Shown: positions 10,401 to 16,608 of the stretch, piece after piece | How the letters are laid out: every line of letters begins with the position of its first letter | Position numbering within the stretch: position 1 is the stretch's first letter | Source of the DNA: DATIJC01 sp035479015 | GTDB lineage: Bacteria; Patescibacteriota; Microgenomatia; UBA1400; UBA12028 | Length of the DNA: 22,383 bases | Direction: 5' to 3' | Assembly (NCBI GenBank): GCA_035479015.1 | Contig: DATIJC010000034.1 | Span: 1 to 22,383 of the forward strand | The notes under the pieces: generated by a model | The model's database searches: none | Seen by the model: the letters and a program-made list of their open reading frames with translations, nothing else | What the model was told of the DNA's origin: nothing | Translations under genes and position numbers: made by a program

Positions 10401-13400
10401 CCCCGTCACACTACTTAATGTATCGGCTTCTGTAGCAGTGAGGCTTAGTGTCCCACCCAATGCTAGTGATCCGCCACCAGTGAGGATACCTGAGGAGTTG
10501 ATAGTGATTGAGGAGTTCGCTAGAGCAGCATTGGCTACAGAGTTAGCTGGTAGAGATACAGATCCAGAGGAAACAGTGAGACCGTTGGACGCAGTGAGTG
10601 TACCAGCTGATGTGATTGCTCCTGAACCAGTAGTAGAGATGTTACCCGTAGTAGATATCGTGATACTTCCTGAGAGGTCACTACCAGTGACGCTACTAAA
10701 GGTCGGTGTACCAGAAGCATTACCATGAAGGACGGTAGTTGTAGTACCAGCTACAGTTCCAAGGAGTCCGGCACTGGTATTTGTTACGACACCTGCGGTA
10801 GCTAGATTAGAGTTAGTAATTGTTCCTGTGACTGCCAAGTTCCCTGATACCGTAGCTGCTCCTGCAAAGTTAACGTTGTCGTTAGCGAGGATGAGTGCAT
10901 TATTACTGTCGAGGACGAGGTTGTTTGAACCGGTGGTGGTGATACCGCCATTGGCATTAATCACAGTGGTAAATGCTGTGGCTGCTGTATTGAATGTCCA
11001 ACCACCAGTGATGGTTTCAGCTTGCGTAGAACGAACGATTTTACTGTTTGCATAATCCACTGCGATACCCGCCTGGTTGCCACCTTCGTCCGTAATTGCA
11101 AAGTCAGCTGCGGCAAAGTTAGCTGCTGTTGCCGAAGTTACGACGTTAGAGCCACCTTCTTTAACAGTAGCAATACCTGCTCCACCCGAGCCACAACCAA
11201 GATCACTAGTATTGCAAAGAGTTTTGACAGTTGAACCTTCGACTACTTTAAACTTCGCAGCACCACTGTCGTACCAGATGGTTCCTGCAGTGGCGGTCGG
11301 ATTACCGGATCCCCCGGTAATGATCACTGCCTGAGCGGTAAGTGCGCCAGATACGGTAGCAGCTCCATTAAACTGCACATTGTCTCTGGCTATTATTAAT
11401 CCATTATTAGAATCAAGAGTAAGGTTGTTGCTACCTGTCGTGGTAATACCACTATTAAATGACCAAGCGCCAGAGATTGTCTCCGCTTGATCTGATCGGA
11501 CGATCTTTGATGCTGAATAGTCAATTGCAATACCAGCAACATTTGATCCTTGATCGGTGATAATGAAATCGTTCGCCAAATAATTTTGGGCGGATGCAAC
11601 TGCAACTACGTTTGATCCACCTTCCTGCACAGCTAAGCTACCGCCCCCACCACAACCTGTACATGTGCCAAGAACTGTAAGATTTCCAGATACTGTCGCG
11701 GCACCGTTAAAACGAACATTGTCATTAGCAACGATAAGCGCGTTGTTGGAATCTAATGTCAAGCTTGTTGCACCAGTTGTCGTGACACCACCGTTCAATG
11801 CAAGCTGCGTGCTTGTTGATGATCCACGTCCAGTCACACTACTTAATGTATCGGCTTCTGTAGCGGCTAGACTTAGCGTCCCGCCGAGAGCAAGAGAGCC
11901 TCCACCACTCAAGATGCCAGAACTATTAATTGTGACACTGGAATTAGCAAGTGATGAATTACCTATACTACTTAATGTGTTACTTGCTCCTGATATTGTT
12001 TTGTTTGTTAATGTATCAGATGAGGATGGGGTGATATACCCAGAGTCATTTGTCCATTGAGATATAGCTGCCGATGAGAACTGAGCTGTGGTTAGTCCTG
12101 AGACAGTTAGTGCATTTCCTGACACAGAGAGGCCAGTACCAGTAAGGTCAGAGAACACATCTCCGTTCAAAGCTAGCTTGCCAGAAATTGTGGCTGAACC
12201 ATTAAACTGAGCGTTGTCAAAGAAATTAATGAGAGCGTTGTTACTGTCGAGATTGAGGTTGTTGGCTCCCGAGGTAGAGATACCACCATTTGCAAGGATT
12301 TGAGTAGAGGTGCTGGCACCTCTCCCCGTCACGCTACTTAATGTGTCAGCTTCAGTTGCTGTCAGAGAAAGAGTTCCTCCGAGAGCTAGGCTGCCACCGC
12401 CCGACAATATTCCAGAGCTATTAATTGTGACACTGGAGTTAGTAAGTGATCCGTTACCTATACTACTTAATGTATTACTCGCACCTGAGATCGTTTTGTT
12501 TGTGAGGATGTCACTGCTTGCCGCTGTGATATATCCAGAATTATTCGTAAATTGAGAGATGTTTGCTGATGCGAGATTTGAAGTCGTCAGCCCTGATACA
12601 TTTAACACGCCAGTACCTATAGAGAGACCTGATCCTGTCAGATCAGTAAATGCATCACCATTGATTGTTAGAGTACCAGCGGTGATTGCATTTGAAGTAC
12701 TCGATAGAGTAAGCGCGGTGGCTGTGGTCGCACCACGTCCGGTTACACTGCTTAGTGTATCTGCTTCAGTCGCAGTGAGTGAGAGAGTTCCACCCAGAGA
12801 AACGGCCCCGCCGCCTGAGAGAATACCACTACTATTGATAGTTACTGAAGAATTTGCCAAATTAGCATTTGTAATGCCGGCTGAACCAGACAGATTACTG
12901 TTCGTTAGACCGGAAACCGTTAATGCTCCTGTAGACACTGAAAGTCCTGATCCTGTCAAATCATTAAAGGCGTCACCATTGATAGTGAGGGTGCCAGCGG
13001 TAATAGCGTTTGATGCGCTAGACAAAGTTAATGCAGTGGCGGTTGAAGCACCTCGACCGGCCACACTATTTAATGTGTCAGCCTCTGTGGCTGTCAAAGT
13101 TAAAGTCCCACCCAATGAAACTGCACCTCCACCTGACAATATTCCGGCTGAATTTATCGTAAGCGATGAGTTGGATAGACTAACATTTGCTTGTCCAGCG
13201 GGAGAATCTGTTACAGAAAATTGGCTAGAATTAAAATTGAGCGCGCTGGCTCCGGAAGTTATGACACTGCCGCCTTGCATCACGTCAAGGTTTCCGCCGC
13301 CCCCACCCGAGTCAGCCGCACAATACCAGACCTTTGTAGTGTCGTTCCATTTGAGTATCTGTGCATTTGCACATATTGTTGGAAGTGACAGAGTGACATC

Positions 13401-14576
13401 ACCGCTTGTTCCTCCCCCACTCAATCCATTCCCAGCCGTCACGGAAGTGATGTCTCCGCTACCGACTGGTGCCCAATTTGAACCGTTATAGAAAATCACT
13501 TGGTTGCCCGAACTATCGTATGCTAAATACCCCTCACCACTTGAGGGTGAACCGGGAGAAGCTGAAGTCTTGTTTGGAAGAACAAAACCAGTATTTGAAG
13601 AAAGATCGAGTGTGCTTGCCACTTTACTACCATCCACCGCTCCATTCGCGATCTTCGAAGTGGTCACTTCGTTATCGTCTAAAGAAAAGGAAATATCACT
13701 TCCAAGTTTTGCCGCAGTCACCGCACCATTAGCCAATAAATCAGTAGTGATACTAGCCGGATCTATTTTTGACAGAGCTACACTTGCCGGTGGTACAGTC
13801 AGTCCAGCGATACTGTTCGGCCCATCAAAATACGCAATATTTCCTGTTTGGGTTCCGGGAACTTTTCCTTGTAACTGCTCCACGTTTACATTCAGCGACA
13901 CACTAGTATCAGGAAAATGGAGTATGTTTGAGTTCACAGTTTCTTGAGCTGATGGCGATTGTGAGTAAGTAGTCTGGACAAGTTCTTTATATGTTTCAGG
14001 ACGCACGTTTCTGAGAATCTGCAATGAAATTGAGCCAATTGGCTGGAGAAATCCTAATGGCGCAGATTCTTGAACGCCCGTAGACTGCTGTGTCGTTGCA
14101 CCTAAGACCTTAGTGGCCGTCTTCCCCTGCGCTTGGACTTGAGCCGGCGCCTGTGTATTGCCAAGACCAATAAGCGCTCCCATCTCCGCTGGAAAAGCCG
14201 CCAAGAGCATGGTGAGGACCGCCACAATCACCACGAAAAAAAGTAGAGCATAGCCAGCAAAAGTAAATACCGTCTGGATTACACCCACTGTTTTATCAAT
14301 TTTTTGCACCTCATCTCGAAGCAGGTCGATCTCATATCCTGTTGGTTTTGCTTGGGGAGTGAAGGAATTTTCGCTCACAGGAATTGCCTCGAATTTCTTG
14401 TGATTTTGTAATGACCGTAGGTCTTCAATTTGAAAGTATCTATTCTTTCCATCAGGTCGTATCGCCCTAATGATCCCCTGTCGTTCCCAGCGACGCAGCG
14501 TATCTACTGAGATGCCCAAAAACTGCGCCGCTTGGCTGATAGGAACCGAGCCAGTAGGTTGGTTAAACTTTTTCAT
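1413..14576 (-). CDS. Giant membrane-anchored fibre-like surface protein with N-terminal MerR-type HTH (4387 aa)
   Basis: Residues 10-60 form a MerR/excisionase-type winged helix-turn-helix (VPISQAAQFLGISVDTLRRW, then GxxR and NRYF). Residues 81-98 are a short charged helix and 103-128 one membrane span. Positive charge on the N-terminal side places the helix-turn-helix in the cytoplasm and the rest outside. Residues 200-460 resemble phage tail-fibre heads (DLLANGAVTAAKLGSD). Ten core repeats with the word EADTL span about 500-2610, and a GI-x-IG ladder spans about 3030-3400. Residues about 3880-4045 hold a domain common in fibre C-termini (ADYSEF at 3901, then GQIYTKVS, GDPLTTS and GRIIGYAM). 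The last 45 residues are a Pro/Thr/Ser tail. There is no LPXTG or C-terminal membrane anchor. The start overlaps the preceding stop as ATGA. The fold is presumably beta-rich. Adhesion, envelope or signalling roles are inference. Confidence 0.93.
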   Translation of the reverse strand: MKKFNQPTGSVPISQAAQFLGISVDTLRRWERQGIIRAIRPDGKNRYFQIEDLRSLQNHKKFEAIPVSENSFTPQAKPTGYEIDLLRDEVQKIDKTVGVIQTVFTFAGYALLFFVVIVAVLTMLLAAFPAEMGALIGLGNTQAPAQVQAQGKTATKVLGATTQQSTGVQESAPLGFLQPIGSISLQILRNVRPETYKELVQTTYSQSPSAQETVNSNILHFPDTSVSLNVNVEQLQGKVPGTQTGNIAYFDGPNSIAGLTVPPASVALSKIDPASITTDLLANGAVTAAKLGSDISFSLDDNEVTTSKIANGAVDGSKVASTLDLSSNTGFVLPNKTSASPGSPSSGEGYLAYDSSGNQVIFYNGSNWAPVGSGDITSVTAGNGLSGGGTSGDVTLSLPTICANAQILKWNDTTKVWYCAADSGGGGGNLDVMQGGSVITSGASALNFNSSQFSVTDSPAGQANVSLSNSSLTINSAGILSGGGAVSLGGTLTLTATEADTLNSVAGRGASTATALTLSSASNAITAGTLTINGDAFNDLTGSGLSVSTGALTVSGLTNSNLSGSAGITNANLANSSVTINSSGILSGGGAVSLGGTLSLTATEADTLSSVTGRGATTATALTLSSTSNAITAGTLTINGDAFTDLTGSGLSIGTGVLNVSGLTTSNLASANISQFTNNSGYITAASSDILTNKTISGASNTLSSIGNGSLTNSSVTINSSGILSGGGSLALGGTLSLTATEADTLSSVTGRGASTSTQILANGGISTSGANNLNLDSNNALINFFDNAQFNGSATISGKLALNGDVFSDLTGTGLSVSGNALTVSGLTTAQFSSAAISQWTNDSGYITPSSSDTLTNKTISGASNTLSSIGNSSLANSSVTINSSGILSGGGSLALGGTLSLAATEADTLSSVTGRGSSTSTQLALNGGVTTTGATSLTLDSNNALIVANDNVRFNGAATVSGNLTVLGTCTGCGGGGSLAVQEGGSNVVAVASAQNYLANDFIITDQGSNVAGIAIDYSASKIVRSDQAETISGAWSFNSGITTTGSNNLTLDSNNGLIIARDNVQFNGAATVSGALTAQAVIITGGSGNPTATAGTIWYDSGAAKFKVVEGSTVKTLCNTSDLGCGSGGAGIATVKEGGSNVVTSATAANFAAADFAITDEGGNQAGIAVDYANSKIVRSTQAETITGGWTFNTAATAFTTVINANGGITTTGSNNLVLDSNNALILANDNVNFAGAATVSGNLAVTGTITNSNLATAGVVTNTSAGLLGTVAGTTTTVLHGNASGTPTFSSVTGSDLSGSITISTTGNISTTGSGAITSAGTLTASNGLTVSSGSVSLPANSVANAALANSSITINSSGILTGGGSLALGGTLSLTATEADTLSSVTGRGPSTSTEVALNGGINTTGATNLTLDSNNALIIARDNVQFNGSATISGKLALNGDVFSDLTGTGLSVSGNALTVSGLTTTQFSSNSISQWNNDSGYITAASSDILTNKTISGASNTLSNIGNSSLTNSSVTINSSGILSGGGAVSLGGTLSLTATEADTLSSVTGRGASTSTQILANGGISTSGSTNLNLDSNNALINFFDNVQFNGAATHSGTLALNGDVISDFTGSGLSLSTGALTVSGLTNSNLSGTAGITNANLANSSVTINSSGILSGGGSLALGGTLSLTATEADTLSSVTGRGASTSTEIALNGGINTTGATNLTLDSNNALIIARDNVQFNGAATISGSLAVNNDVISDFTGTGIALATGALTVDQSFSPTWTGAQTFTPGGSSDVVINVDADSNVQITASAAPQTDMLAITNSGQAVTTSNSNGINLTYVGGAAAVTGNGILVNLTPGALTGGTWNGINVTPATTGPVSGVTEAAMRFDTPSSGFAGTFYGINLPSVGTGPGASGILSAIRIGDITSPGSGRESAIEIGTGWDKGITTTPSGTTNRALLIQPGDFTAGSGTGNSLSLVAGNETGATSTGGSVTINAGTGTSTNGSINIGTANTTALSLGNGTNNTTITLTGTGLTSLGGALTVTGLVTASNGLTLTAGTLALGSNTVSGTPTWSSNQNITLGTASQPNITSVGTLGSLTVTGAITANGGISTSGANNLNLDSNNALINFFDNVQFNGAATHSGTLALNGDVISDFTGSGLSLSTGALTVSGLTNSNLSGTAGITNANLANSSVTINSSGILSGGGAVSLGGTLSLTATEADTLGAVTGRGANTSTLLTLDGGVSTTGTNNLILDSNNALIIARDNVQFNGAATASGNLTARTLITSGGAGDPTATNGTLWYDTTANKMKIVEGGAVKVLCNMTDTGCGSGGAGIATVKEGGTNKVTSATAANFAAADFAVSDETGGQAGIAIDYTSSKIVRSDQAETITGGWAFNGGITTTGSNNLVLDSNNALIIANDNVQFNGAATVSGTLAMNGDVFSDFTGSGLVDTAGVLNVSGLTNSNLSGSAGITNANLANSSVTINSSGILSGGGSLALGGTLSLTATEADTLSSVTGRGASTATALTLSSTSNAITAGTITVNGDAITDFTGSGLSLSGNTLTVSGLTNSNLSGTAGITNANLANSSVTINSSGILSGGGSLALGGTLSLTATEADTLSSVTGRGASTSTQILANGGISTSGATNLTLDSNNALINFFDNVQFNGAATVSGNLAVTGTISQGGTTLAASYAPINANFITVTSNATLTGETGIDGLTTNVSTSGNISTTGSGIITSAGTLTASNGLTLTSGTLALGSNTVSGTPTWSSNQAITLSTAAQPNITSVGTLTSLTVSGTATANGNTIIGDANSDTLTINAGSSGTGISFGDSSFANCSALTTVSGVLTCGSASGSIAAKEGGSNVVTAASAFNYVANDFAISDEGSNVAGIAIDYTNSHITRTNQAETVTGGWTFNTAATAFTTAINANGGITTTGATNLVLDSNNALIIANDNVQFNGAATVSGNLAVTGTISQGGTTLAASYAPINANFITVTANATLTGETGIDGLTTNVSTSGNISTTGSGTITSAGTLTANGGVTIASNQVEAIGANSNATALSLDIGALSGSTANRGIKIGTITSAATANNFGIDIGQITSQASATSAGLNFTGFAAGAGTATYGLFLGANASTATTNEGIDIGNLSGAGTTNNGIKIGNLSGATTSKGLVIGTNSSATAMGIDVGNLSGTDVTGLKFGTFAGSSSNRAIQIGSITAAATANNMAIDIGTMNNVSSGTVIGINMSGVGGSAGTAAYGIKIANNSNASTTNEGIDIGNLSGAGTTNAGIVIGNLSGATTSKGFVVGTNTSATTLGLDIGNLSGSTANRGIKIGTITSAATANNFGIDIGQITSQASATSAGLNFTGFAAGAGTATYGIKLGANASTATTNEGLDIGAISGAGTTNTGINIAAVSGAGTNYDIKGVNWQVTAAGAGTFTTGTIIASQTLSTNTIADSGSLSITAAGTNTLTLDTVGAGTVTIGAVATTLNFGTSNTATTENVGTGTGANIINIGTGATLTGITQAIHIGDGTPAGTGLTNITIGNGNSSGAGSTLINSGTGNITLQPQGSSATGKVLIGAGNGGAGSTTPDLFGLDVKSATGDPAGFDGAMYYNKGDQKFKCYEAGAWTNCLTTGTASTALNNISAAGASQAGISNGDNSIVWNWNPSTAGKTAFTFAQTGVANTGTNTTLKVSNTNTSNTIDSSLWIDRNGASGTTTNALKITNSAGVLTTGILVDDAIAGATITDGLKLTNSAGTAITNGITIGSGTQVITNGIVIGSTGVVTDITLQNGETIDNNTDAQISFGSTTTLTATGALTLKSGGANAMTLDAGGAAALNLGNTNATSIAMGNSSVTAITLGNAAATAVKFFDLGTSTPTTTNWGNGAFMIGSTGTAAGSGRIWWQSDATKFSVKSLSASIVADYSEFMEQAVDGQAQPGDVLVMTQSNAGKVNVGTKPYDDRIAGVYTERGTDDNNLSYDSFYGTGNRSGDPHWADVGMLGQIYTKVSMVNGAVKAGDPLTTSTTSGAAMKATETGRIIGYAMQDWDGTQTRDALAPQASLPNGVGMILVYVHPTWFEADTQLQLSDVNVNGVLSYPNSTLNPNAAPSQFSVTNALGELIHGTSAFASSVIGNLQAGRVDSKEIQTQLLTIANQDSIPQISMDAQGNAIFAGTLTANKIKANQIEGLQIMGDEIITDKLSSLSDYKLEMDRIASDSAQLRTRFTFSSTGVDVNGKLTAQGLEITGKTIFNAETVFGGKTEFSVTPVFNKDMAGFAVIAKDAQFVDVNFEKEYEILPTVTASISLENNSDAVAQQNLEQTLLNSNLKYIVARRTTKGFRIMLAAPASEDMKFSWMALAVKDAQAPVGNQTATPSPTASPTPTVTPTPTASASPTSTASATPVSSPSPTP
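1416..1550 (-). repeat. Pro/Thr/Ser low-complexity C-terminal tail of the giant protein
   Basis: The last 45 codons encode almost only P, T, S and A in a loose TPTPSP-type pattern. Such tails usually act as extended spacers or as sites of O-linked sugars in surface proteins. Here it is the free end of the fibre, because no anchor follows. Confidence 0.8.
4531..4658 (-). repeat. Near-identical 128-bp direct repeat, copy 1
   Basis: These 128 bases match 5284-5411 with four differences that I can see, at an offset of 753 bases (251 codons). They encode residues about 3307-3349 of the giant protein. The DNA-level identity is much higher than between most other repeats in this gene and suggests a recent duplication or gene conversion. 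Confidence 0.9.
5284..5411 (-). repeat. Near-identical 128-bp direct repeat, copy 2
   Basis: Partner of 4531-4658, in the same reading frame and encoding residues about 3056-3098. Shorter blocks between the two copies, around 4781-4825 and 5183-5225, are also identical over roughly 45 bases. The whole ladder therefore appears to have grown by in-frame duplication. Confidence 0.9.
8212..8289 (-). repeat. Perfect 78-bp direct repeat, copy 1
   Basis: This 78-base stretch is identical to 12217-12294, about 4 kb away. It encodes part of the ISTSGANNLNLDSNNALINFFDN module. Perfect identity contrasts with the strong synonymous divergence of most other copies and makes this pair a likely recombination substrate that could delete about 4 kb in frame (4005 bases, a multiple of three). 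Confidence 0.92.
12217..12294 (-). repeat. Perfect 78-bp direct repeat, copy 2
   Basis: Partner of 8212-8289, at an offset of 4005 bases, which is exactly 1335 codons. Recombination between the copies would therefore preserve the reading frame and shorten the fibre. Confidence 0.92.
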
Positions 14577-15583
14577 GGACGTATATTCGCAGGTTTAGAA
14601 CCCATTCGGCGCTGAATCCTGTATAAAGCACCTCGACAGAATACGAGGAAAGGTAATAGTAAAAATAGAACGGCCATAAAAATGAGCGTCGCACTGATAA
14701 TTTGTATATTCCCAGCACCGAAAATCCCTTGCAAGGGTCGCTCAAACACAATAATCCAGTTATTTCCACGATAATTTGAATACCCAGTCTCATGAAGTGC
14801 GGTGAGATATCCGCGTTTACCAAATAGAGCCTGAGAACTTAAAATTGTCTTGCTCACTTGGGTGTTATCTCGCAAGCTTTGCATGTAGACAGGAGAAATA
14901 GTGTCACCGATCGAAAAAGTACTCGTATTTAAAGCATTGCCCGGGAGATGATAGGCAATCACCTGATTGTGAGAATCGATGATAGCTCCCTGCGCTCTCT
15001 CGATGCCTTCCAGGTAGCTTGAGATTTGTGGCCACGAGAGGAAGCCAATGAGTGCTCCACGTATGCCAGTCCCCGATTCATCGTGAACAGGGACAGCGAA
15101 AACTATTGTGGGCTTGCCGGTAAGTTTTGAGTGGAAGAAATCTGAGTATGCGCTTTGCCCTTGCTGTACCTGCACCAGGAGTGACTGTACTTGCGTGTCT
15201 GAAGTTACCGTATGCTGATCGGAAACAAATGGTCGATCTGAGCTTATGACAGTACCCTGAAGGTCAGTAAGGACCAGCGTGTCCCATGCACCAGAGAGCA
15301 AACTGTACTGCTGTAGTGATGCTTGTGATGCGCTGGAATTAGAAAGAGAAGAGCCTAACGCCATGAGTTGGAGAGCTTGATAGTTTCGCTCAAGATAGCT
15401 GTCTATACGCGCGGTTATGGAACGAGTCAACTCCATCTGGTTTGTCAGTATTGCCTCCCGTTCTATACGAACGACTGTCGACAACACAGCCCAGGAATAC
15501 ACAACACATACCAGTCCCACTAGTGTCATGACCAGAAAGAAACGGCGGCGAAAGACAGGTGCTATTTCGATATGTTTAATCAT
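14573..15583 (-). CDS. Membrane-anchored dCache sensor protein without a cytoplasmic transmitter (336 aa)
   Basis: Residues 15-37 and about 293-316 are membrane spans. Between them lies an extracytoplasmic domain of about 250 residues. Typical double-Cache (dCache_1) features are a long first helix (about 40-75), LVLTDLQGTVISS (103-115), YSDFFHSKLTGKPTIVFAVP (146-165), a GALIGFLSW strand and the second-pocket strand GAIIDSHNQVIAYH (199-212). dCache domains bind small ligands such as amino acids, purines or organic acids in chemoreceptors and sensor kinases. Here only about 20 residues follow the second span, so there is no HAMP, kinase, GGDEF or methyl-accepting domain. ATGA overlaps link the gene to the upstream binding protein and the downstream giant protein, suggesting coupled translation. 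The ligand is unknown. A scaffold or accessory role remains possible. Confidence 0.85.
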   Translation of the reverse strand: MIKHIEIAPVFRRRFFLVMTLVGLVCVVYSWAVLSTVVRIEREAILTNQMELTRSITARIDSYLERNYQALQLMALGSSLSNSSASQASLQQYSLLSGAWDTLVLTDLQGTVISSDRPFVSDQHTVTSDTQVQSLLVQVQQGQSAYSDFFHSKLTGKPTIVFAVPVHDESGTGIRGALIGFLSWPQISSYLEGIERAQGAIIDSHNQVIAYHLPGNALNTSTFSIGDTISPVYMQSLRDNTQVSKTILSSQALFGKRGYLTALHETGYSNYRGNNWIIVFERPLQGIFGAGNIQIISATLIFMAVLFLLLPFLVFCRGALYRIQRRMGSKPANIRP

Positions 15584-16608
15584 AGATCTGTTTCATTAAT
15601 ATAAAATGTCTCAGGGCGCAAGTTTTTCGACGCTACGCCTGAAAAATAAAATGCATCGAATGCTTGTTTCCAACGGAAATAAGTCATATTCCCGATAGGA
15701 TCCCCACCATTGGGAACAATAAGACTCTTATCTTGATCAAGGATGTAGCGCAAGAAGGCAGGATCTTTGTATTGACTGTTTGCAACTGAGGCGACAATAG
15801 AGACTGCCTCCTCTGGATGCTGGAAGGAATACTCCCAGCCCTTTCTCGTATCTGAGACAAATTTCTTTACAACGTCTCTGTGACTGGCAAGAAATGCATC
15901 TGATGTGATGAGAACATCGTCATAGAGTGATACACCAAAATTCTCTGGATACAGAAGAATATACTCATTGGCACTGCCCCCAAGCACGTATGCGTCGGTT
16001 CGAAACATCGTCGTCACATCGACAACTCCGGTACTTACATTTGTTGGTCGTAAAAATCCAATTGGAACATAAGTCATCTTCGACTCTGTGACACCGGAGC
16101 GTCTAAGTAACGTCTGGAATAGGATCTTTGTTGAGTCTGGGTCGCTCAAAGATACGCCAACTTTCTTGCCCGCTAGATCCCCAGCCGAGCGAACTGGATT
16201 ACTTTTCTTGCTCAAGATAACCACCGGTGTATTTTGGAAAGTCACGCCAAGAGCCTTTACAGGAAGACCTCTATCCATCGCCTTGATGAAATCACCGATA
16301 GAGACTATACCAAAATTCACGCCACCGCTCGCAACCTCATCTGGGGCAAACGATGCATCTTGTTTAATTTCGAGTAGCGTCACATCAAGACCATCATCCT
16401 CGTACAGTCCTTTCGCTTTTGCCACATCCAAACCTGCAAATTGTGATTGATTTACCCATTTCAAGCGGACAGACAACGGTGTGCCTGGTTGTTGTGTGAG
16501 TTTACCATTTTGTTTGGTCGTCAGAGCTAAAAGGATCAATTGAAACACCAGCAATGCAATGAGAAAAAGGACAGTCAGTTTGGGAATTGGTTTAGTAGAC
16601 ACTTGCAT
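15580..16608 (-). CDS. NMT1/THI5-like substrate-binding protein, membrane-tethered (342 aa)
   Basis: Residues 11-30 are a hydrophobic anchor without a lipobox cysteine, so the protein is probably tethered rather than lipidated. From residue 46 the sequence matches the NMT1/THI5/SsuA class: VRLKWVNQSQFAGLDVAKAKGLYEDDGLDV in order, a DEVASGGVNFGI segment, GLPVKALGVTFQNTPVV, and DLAGKKVGVS at 144-153. Family members bind thiamine pyrimidine precursors, sulfonates or related small molecules for ABC import. No permease or ATPase gene is visible in the window, so either these lie elsewhere or the protein works in sensing, as NMT1 domains do when linked to signalling proteins. It is the first gene of the coupled train and has no clear Shine-Dalgarno site. 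The ligand cannot be told from sequence. Confidence 0.88.
   Translation of the reverse strand: MQVSTKPIPKLTVLFLIALLVFQLILLALTTKQNGKLTQQPGTPLSVRLKWVNQSQFAGLDVAKAKGLYEDDGLDVTLLEIKQDASFAPDEVASGGVNFGIVSIGDFIKAMDRGLPVKALGVTFQNTPVVILSKKSNPVRSAGDLAGKKVGVSLSDPDSTKILFQTLLRRSGVTESKMTYVPIGFLRPTNVSTGVVDVTTMFRTDAYVLGGSANEYILLYPENFGVSLYDDVLITSDAFLASHRDVVKKFVSDTRKGWEYSFQHPEEAVSIVASVANSQYKDPAFLRYILDQDKSLIVPNGGDPIGNMTYFRWKQAFDAFYFSGVASKNLRPETFYINETDL

Larger units (their letters stand above)
6690..13160 (-). repeat. Ten-copy EADTL core-repeat array in the giant protein
   Basis: Ten copies of a module lie here, with words in the order NSSVTINSSGILSGGG, LGGTLSLTATEADTL and SSVTGRGAST. The EADTL words are near 6757, 7070, 7930, 9515, 9920, 10415, 11840, 12335, 12745 and 13075. 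Spacing is irregular, from about 310 to 1585 bases, because other modules are inserted between them: LDSNNALI-x-x-x-DNVQFNGAAT (about 12 copies), ETITGGWTFN and GTPTWSSNQ. The copies are almost identical as protein but often very different as DNA. The pattern resembles bacterial and phage fibre shafts built of beta-strand repeats. Confidence 0.88.

Noticed and set aside
6690..13160. CRISPR-like regular repeat array
   Set aside because: The repeats are coding, irregularly spaced and divergent at the DNA level; there are no short identical repeats with unique spacers.
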